NCBI GenBank assembly: GCA_937874755.1
Contig: CALNBC010000221.1
Span: 1 to 9,260 of the forward strand
Reading direction: 5' to 3'
Length of the DNA stretch: 9,260 bases
Source: an uncultured Clostridia bacterium
Lineage (GTDB): Bacteria; Bacillota; Clostridia; Christensenellales; CALWSW01
Part shown: in pieces, positions 6,418 through 9,260 of the stretch
How positions within the stretch are numbered: position 1 is the stretch's first letter
Layout: each line of letters begins with the position of its first letter
The notes under the pieces: generated by a model
What the model was told of the DNA's origin: nothing
The model's database searches: none
The model's input: only the letters and a program-made list of their open reading frames with translations
Made by a program: the position numbers and the translations under genes

Positions 6418-7152
6418 ATGTGGGGATTATTGATTTCAACGATTTTAACAAGTGCTGCAGATAGCGTTAATCCGATTGCTATCACACAGCAATTTGTTTT
6501 GCAAGGCATGGTTAAAAAGCCGAAACATATTTGGTATTTTATTATACCAACCGGGGTTACAAACTTAATAGGCGGTTTTTTAGCGTATTTTGGGCTTGTC
6601 ACCTTTATTGGGGAATTTTTTACAAAGCTCGTAGAAAAGCATGGGCAGGTTATATTTACTGCCGAACTGATACTTGGTATCGCGTTTCTTATTGGGTTTG
6701 GATATTTGTTGCAAAGCAGTAAAATCACATCGCTTAAAAAACAGATTCAATCTTTAACGGCTGGTGCGGATAACGGCAATGAGAATGATGAAGCTGAAGC
6801 AGCGCACAAAATAAAATCTGTATCTCCGATGGCTTTAGTGCTTTTAGGCGTAGGCGCAACGATTTCAGAATTAACAACCGCGTTGCCCTATTTCGCTTTT
6901 TTAGCTATTCTTTTCAACTACCAGCTCACCCTGCTTCAAGTGACATTTATACTTATTGTGTATAACACGATATATACTTTGCCACTGATGATTTTATATT
7001 TTATTTATGTCAAAGCGCAGGATAAATTTGATCGTCTTTACAGGGTTATAAAAACTCAAGTTACAAAATGGGCTAATATTTTGGCTCCTGCTATTGTGGG
7101 TTTGATTGGTGTTGTTTTAGTGTATCACTCCATATCTATTTTATTGAATTAA
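6418..7152 (+). CDS. GAP/LysE-like multi-pass membrane protein under ykkC riboswitch control, candidate exporter
   Basis: The 244-residue protein has about six membrane segments (roughly 3-25, 38-62, 80-98, 137-160, 168-197 and 219-242) with a charged linker at 101-135 dividing two halves. The signature SAADSVNPIAI (12-22) resembles the D-S-x-N-P motif of GAP-family proteins in the LysE transporter superfamily. The second half carries a related GVGATISELTTALPYF (144-159), suggesting an inverted or direct duplication. The start at 6418 is set by AGGAGG (6406-6411); a longer frame from 6328 would run through the terminator and is rejected. The promoter, ykkC aptamer and terminator upstream imply induction by the riboswitch ligand, most likely guanidine, for which the known partners are SMR, MFS and other efflux proteins. 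Guanidine export is an inference. The gene is AT-rich compared with the flanking operons, which may mean transfer. Confidence 0.85.
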   Translation: MWGLLISTILTSAADSVNPIAITQQFVLQGMVKKPKHIWYFIIPTGVTNLIGGFLAYFGLVTFIGEFFTKLVEKHGQVIFTAELILGIAFLIGFGYLLQSSKITSLKKQIQSLTAGADNGNENDEAEAAHKIKSVSPMALVLLGVGATISELTTALPYFAFLAILFNYQLTLLQVTFILIVYNTIYTLPLMILYFIYVKAQDKFDRLYRVIKTQVTKWANILAPAIVGLIGVVLVYHSISILLN

Positions 7153-7168
7153 ATTGCTTCAAGAGGAT

Positions 7169-7199
7169 AAAAAAGGGGGTCGAGCCTTACAGCTCAACC
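7169..7199 (-). terminator. Minus-strand intrinsic terminator, convergent with the GAP gene
   Basis: Read on the minus strand, GGTTGAGC (7199-7192) pairs with GCTCGACC (7185-7178) around a TGTAAG loop, followed by CCC and six T (7174-7169). A minus-strand frame ends with TAA (7189-7187) inside the loop, so a stop codon and terminator coincide, as at the end of a real gene. It lies 16 bp after the GAP-like gene on the opposite strand. On the plus strand it lacks a following T tract. Confidence 0.65.
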
Positions 7200-7254
7200 T
7201 CAATCTCTGGCGGGATTATTGCATTTTCCCTGTTTGTAACCGACTTTGTAACCA

Positions 7255-7277
7255 GAAACGAAGAAACGAAGAAACGA
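7255..7277. repeat. Tandem 8-bp repeat GAAACGAA (about 2.9 copies)
   Basis: GAAACGAA occurs at 7255-7262 and 7263-7270, and GAAACGA at 7271-7277. Two GTAAC words lie just upstream (from 7236 and 7248). This is the first of three related arrays. Confidence 0.85.
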
Positions 7278-7405
7278 CCCAAACTTTCTGTAGTACTGTA
7301 TCTATGTGTATATACCCTATATATCCCTATTATTAAAACTCCAGGGAAATATTGGTTACTGGTTACAAAAAGGCAGAAAACCCCCGTATTCTCTGGGTTT
7401 GGCGC

Positions 7406-7440
7406 GGTAACGAAGAAGGTAACGAAGAAGGTAACGAGCG
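7406..7440. repeat. Tandem 12-bp repeat GGTAACGAAGAA (about 2.9 copies)
   Basis: Perfect units lie at 7406-7417 and 7418-7429, with a partial GGTAACGAGCG at 7430-7440. The unit shares GTAACGA with the complement of the array at 7501-7572, so the two arrays are in opposite orientation around a 60-bp centre. Confidence 0.9.
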
Positions 7441-7500
7441 TTTTCCCGGTTGCTTTTTCCCAGTGCTGGTTGCCGATTCCGGGTCGTTTCTGTAACCATC

Positions 7501-7572
7501 TCACTCGTTACCTCACTCGTTACCTCACTCGTTACCTCACTCGTTACCTCACTCGTTACATCACTGCTTACA
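7501..7572. repeat. Tandem 12-bp repeat TCACTCGTTACC (six copies)
   Basis: Four identical units (7501-7548) are followed by one with a single change (7549-7560) and one degenerate unit TCACTGCTTACA (7561-7572). On the minus strand the unit reads GGTAACGAGTGA. The units are contiguous with no spacers, so this is not a CRISPR. Iteron, protein-binding array, recombination relic or repeat-coded peptide are all possible. Confidence 0.93.
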
Positions 7573-7621
7573 AAATCTCTGCCGTTCTATGAAAGAGCGA
7601 AAAAGCAAACTGCACAAAACA

Positions 7622-7665
7622 GCCGGACTCGCGCTAACCCAAATCGGTTAATCAGCGGGTTCGGC
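7622..7665 (-). terminator. Possible terminator hairpin after paaK
   Basis: An imperfect long hairpin lies 33 bp past the paaK stop: outer arms GCCG/CGGC, an inner CGC/GCG and a TAACC/GGTTA tip, followed on the minus strand by TGTTTTG. The stem has mismatches and the T tract is weak, so this is only a candidate; it could also act on the plus strand. Confidence 0.35.
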
Positions 7666-7697
7666 CGTTTCTTTGTTTAGCGATGGCAAACGGACGC

Positions 7698-8924
7698 TCA
7701 ATACCTGTTGTCGAATATGCGCTTGGACTTCTTTTCGCTGCGGGGCAGTTCGCCTATGTTCACCGCCTTGGGCACTGTGATTATGCCCACCTTGATTTTG
7801 AACGTCACCTTGACGAGCTCTTCGATTACGGCTTTGTCCGTGCCCTCGCTCACTTCGAAGAACAGAGTCATAATGTCCTTGCCGTTCAGATGGTCTATCA
7901 TCACCTGGTATTCGCTGCTGACGCCCTTTACTTCGCGCAGCACGTCTTCTATTTGGCCGGGGTAGATGTTTACGCCCTTGACCTTGACCATGTCGTCCGT
8001 GCGGCCTATCAGCGTGTCTATCCGCGGGTAGGGACTGCCGCAGGCGCAATCGCCGGGCAAAAAGCGCGTCAGGTCGTGGGCGCGGTAGCGTATGAGCGGC
8101 GCGCCCTGCTTTTTGAGGGTGGTGATGACGAGTTCGCCTATCTCCCCGTCTTTGACGGGCTTGCCCGTGCGTTCGTCTATTATCTCGCAATAGACGTAAT
8201 CGTCCCACATGTGGATGCCGCACTCGCAGTCGCAGCTCATGCCTATGCCCGGTCCGTAAATCTCGGTCAGACCGTATATGTCGTAGAGCCGGACGCCCAG
8301 TTCGTCCGCTATGCGGCGGCGCATCTTCTCGCCCCAGCGCTCGGAGCCAATCAGCCCCTTTTTGAGGTGAATTTTGTCCTTCACGCCGCGCGCTTCTATT
8401 TCTTCCGCCAGCAGCAGCGCGTAGGACGAGGTCGAGCACAGCACGGTGCTCTTGAGGTCTATCATCATTTGAATCTGCTTGTCCGTATTGCCCGGGCCGA
8501 TGGGTATCGCCATGCAGCCGAGGCGTTCTGCGCCCGTCTGGAAGCCTATGCCCGCTGTCCATAGCCCGTAACCCGGGGTGATGTGCACGCGGTCCATGTT
8601 GGTCAGCCCCGCCATGCGGTAGCAGCGCTCGAACATGATAGCCCAGTCGGTAATGTCCTGCGCGGTGTAGGGTATGATGACGGGCGTGCCGGTCGTGCCC
8701 GAGGAGGAGTGTATGCGCACTATCTCGCTTTCGGGTACGGCGCTTATCCCCAAAGGGTATTCGTGGCGCAGCTCGTCCTTCTCTGTGAAGGGGAGTTTTT
8801 GAAAGTCCCCGATGCTTTTTATTCGGGTATTGCAGTCGGCGAATTTGCGCTTGTAAAAGCCGTTCTCCACCTTGCCTAAGCGCTCAAGTTGGTTGTTTAT
8901 TAGCTCGAGTTGCTGTGCGTTCAT
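7698..8924 (-). CDS. paaK: Phenylacetate-CoA ligase family protein (PaaK-like)
   Basis: This adenylate-forming enzyme activates aryl acetates such as phenylacetate or indoleacetate to the CoA thioester with ATP, or runs in reverse to yield ATP. The 408-residue protein shows the phosphate-binding loop SSSGTTGTP (73-81), the YGLTE motif (217-221), the hinge region with RYRAHDLTR (279-287), GRTDDMVKVKGVNIYP (307-322) and a C-terminal basic stretch SEKKSKR (396-402) where the catalytic lysine is expected. A cysteine cluster (C231, C233, C235 with C293 and C295) may bind a structural metal. The start overlaps the iorB stop as ATGA, behind GGGGGAG. Beside an indolepyruvate:ferredoxin oxidoreductase, the likely job is interconversion of arylacetyl-CoA and arylacetate during aromatic amino-acid fermentation. 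The exact substrate is not known. Confidence 0.93.
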   Translation of the reverse strand: MNAQQLELINNQLERLGKVENGFYKRKFADCNTRIKSIGDFQKLPFTEKDELRHEYPLGISAVPESEIVRIHSSSGTTGTPVIIPYTAQDITDWAIMFERCYRMAGLTNMDRVHITPGYGLWTAGIGFQTGAERLGCMAIPIGPGNTDKQIQMMIDLKSTVLCSTSSYALLLAEEIEARGVKDKIHLKKGLIGSERWGEKMRRRIADELGVRLYDIYGLTEIYGPGIGMSCDCECGIHMWDDYVYCEIIDERTGKPVKDGEIGELVITTLKKQGAPLIRYRAHDLTRFLPGDCACGSPYPRIDTLIGRTDDMVKVKGVNIYPGQIEDVLREVKGVSSEYQVMIDHLNGKDIMTLFFEVSEGTDKAVIEELVKVTFKIKVGIITVPKAVNIGELPRSEKKSKRIFDNRY

Positions 8925-9260
8925 GAATTCTTCTCCCCCGCTTTATTATACGCTGCATTGAATACCGCAAGGTTTGTTCCGAGGTGCTTCTTTGGGACGA
9001 CGCGCTCTATGGCGCTTAGCAGCTCGCCGCGGCTAAAGCCTATCAGATTGCGCCCCGCCGCCGCGCCTATGAGCGCGAGGTTTAGCTCTTTGCCCACGCC
9101 GTGCTCGCGCACTAGGGCGTTTCCGTCAAACTTGAACAGATTGGGCACTTGCGCCTCGAGGTACTCCAGCATGTCCTCCCCGCGGTAATCGGTGGAGGAG
9201 AGCGCGTCGGTTACGGGTTTTATGGCGGAAGTGTTGACCACCATTGTTCCGCCCTCGGCG
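8921..9260 (-). CDS. iorB: Indolepyruvate:ferredoxin oxidoreductase, beta subunit (C-terminal part; 5' end outside window)
   Basis: About 112 codons are visible, open to the right edge. The sequence AEGGTMVVNTSAIKP at the edge matches the gamma-type domain of 2-oxoacid:ferredoxin oxidoreductases. It is followed by NLALIGAAAGRNLIGF and ERVVPKKHLGTNLAVFNAAY, typical of IorB C-termini. Together with IorA (expected outside the window), it oxidatively decarboxylates indolepyruvate and other arylpyruvates to aryl-acetyl-CoA, reducing ferredoxin. An ATG at 9244 is internal to the GGTMVVNTS strand and should not be taken as the start; roughly the first 80 residues are missing. The TGA stop overlaps the paaK start by 4 bp, so the two are translationally coupled. 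Confidence 0.9.
   Translation of the reverse strand, partial: AEGGTMVVNTSAIKPVTDALSSTDYRGEDMLEYLEAQVPNLFKFDGNALVREHGVGKELNLALIGAAAGRNLIGFSRGELLSAIERVVPKKHLGTNLAVFNAAYNKAGEKNS

Larger units (their letters stand above)
7187..7504 (-). pseudogene. Possible 3' remnant of a minus-strand gene with repeated Val-Thr codons
   Basis: A 105-codon frame beginning at a GTG (7504) with no ribosome binding site encodes a low-complexity product. It carries TLVTFFVTFFVT from the repeat array at 7406-7440, then SSFLVTKSVTNRENAIIPPE near the end, and stops within the terminator at 7169-7199. Repeated GTAAC-type words translated as Val-Thr remind me of variable C-terminal tails of phage-type replication proteins, but this is a memory-level likeness and no domain is recognised. 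It could equally be non-coding repeat DNA. Upstream, the frame is closed by stops inside the 12-bp repeats. Confidence is low. Confidence 0.22.

Noticed and set aside
7501..7572. CRISPR array
   Set aside because: The 12-bp units are directly contiguous with no spacers, and there are no cas genes.
7450..7680. Plus-strand small protein with repeated SLVT units
   Set aside because: The repetitive peptide is a direct product of the 12-bp repeats; there is no ribosome binding site and the rest is not protein-like.
7683..8564. Plus-strand and alternative minus-strand open frames inside paaK
   Set aside because: They overlap a motif-complete PaaK gene, and their translations are Arg/His-rich shadows.

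Overview
The window looks like chromosomal DNA from an anaerobic, fermentative member of the Bacillota (Clostridia-like). The signs are a lysine (L-box) riboswitch with a transcription terminator, a ykkC-class (guanidine-I-like) riboswitch with a terminator, near-consensus sigma-A promoters, strong AGGAGG ribosome binding sites, a tRNA with encoded CCA, and an indolepyruvate:ferredoxin oxidoreductase/PaaK gene pair typical of anaerobic amino-acid fermenters. The genus cannot be named from the sequence alone.

Layout. (1) Positions 1-3205, minus strand: a lysine/diaminopimelate biosynthesis operon read leftwards. It has a sigma-A promoter, a lysine riboswitch and an intrinsic terminator, followed by asd, dapA and dapB; dapB runs off the left edge. 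These genes catalyse consecutive steps from aspartyl phosphate to tetrahydrodipicolinate, and lysine should switch the whole unit off. (2) Positions 3291-3475, plus strand: a tRNA-Ala(GGC) with its own promoter and terminator. (3) Positions 3663-5946, plus strand: a two-gene unit with a DUF1538 membrane protein that carries a C-terminal PII-like domain, followed by a separate small PII-like protein. The membrane-protein gene has an in-frame TAA at codon 97, exactly where the internal repeat of the protein predicts a conserved glutamate. (4) Positions 6103-6174: overlapping inverted repeats, one of which is a good terminator. (5) Positions 6207-7152, plus strand: a consensus promoter, a ykkC-class riboswitch, an overlapping terminator and a LysE/GAP-like membrane protein, which makes a candidate ligand-controlled exporter. 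(6) Positions 7153-7697: no convincing intact gene, but three short tandem-repeat arrays built on GTAAC/GTTAC words, plus a minus-strand coding remnant that ends inside a terminator hairpin. (7) Positions 7698-9260, minus strand: phenylacetate-CoA ligase (PaaK type), overlapping by 4 bp the 3' part of iorB, which runs off the right edge.

The outer operons (1-2790 and 7698-9260) are visibly GC-rich, while the middle (about 5950-7600) is AT-rich. This suggests that the material between the tRNA-Ala and the iorB-paaK operon is accessory or has a different history. The points most worth following are the riboswitch-controlled GAP-like protein, the TAA-interrupted DUF1538-PII gene beside a second PII-like gene, and the GTAAC repeat region.
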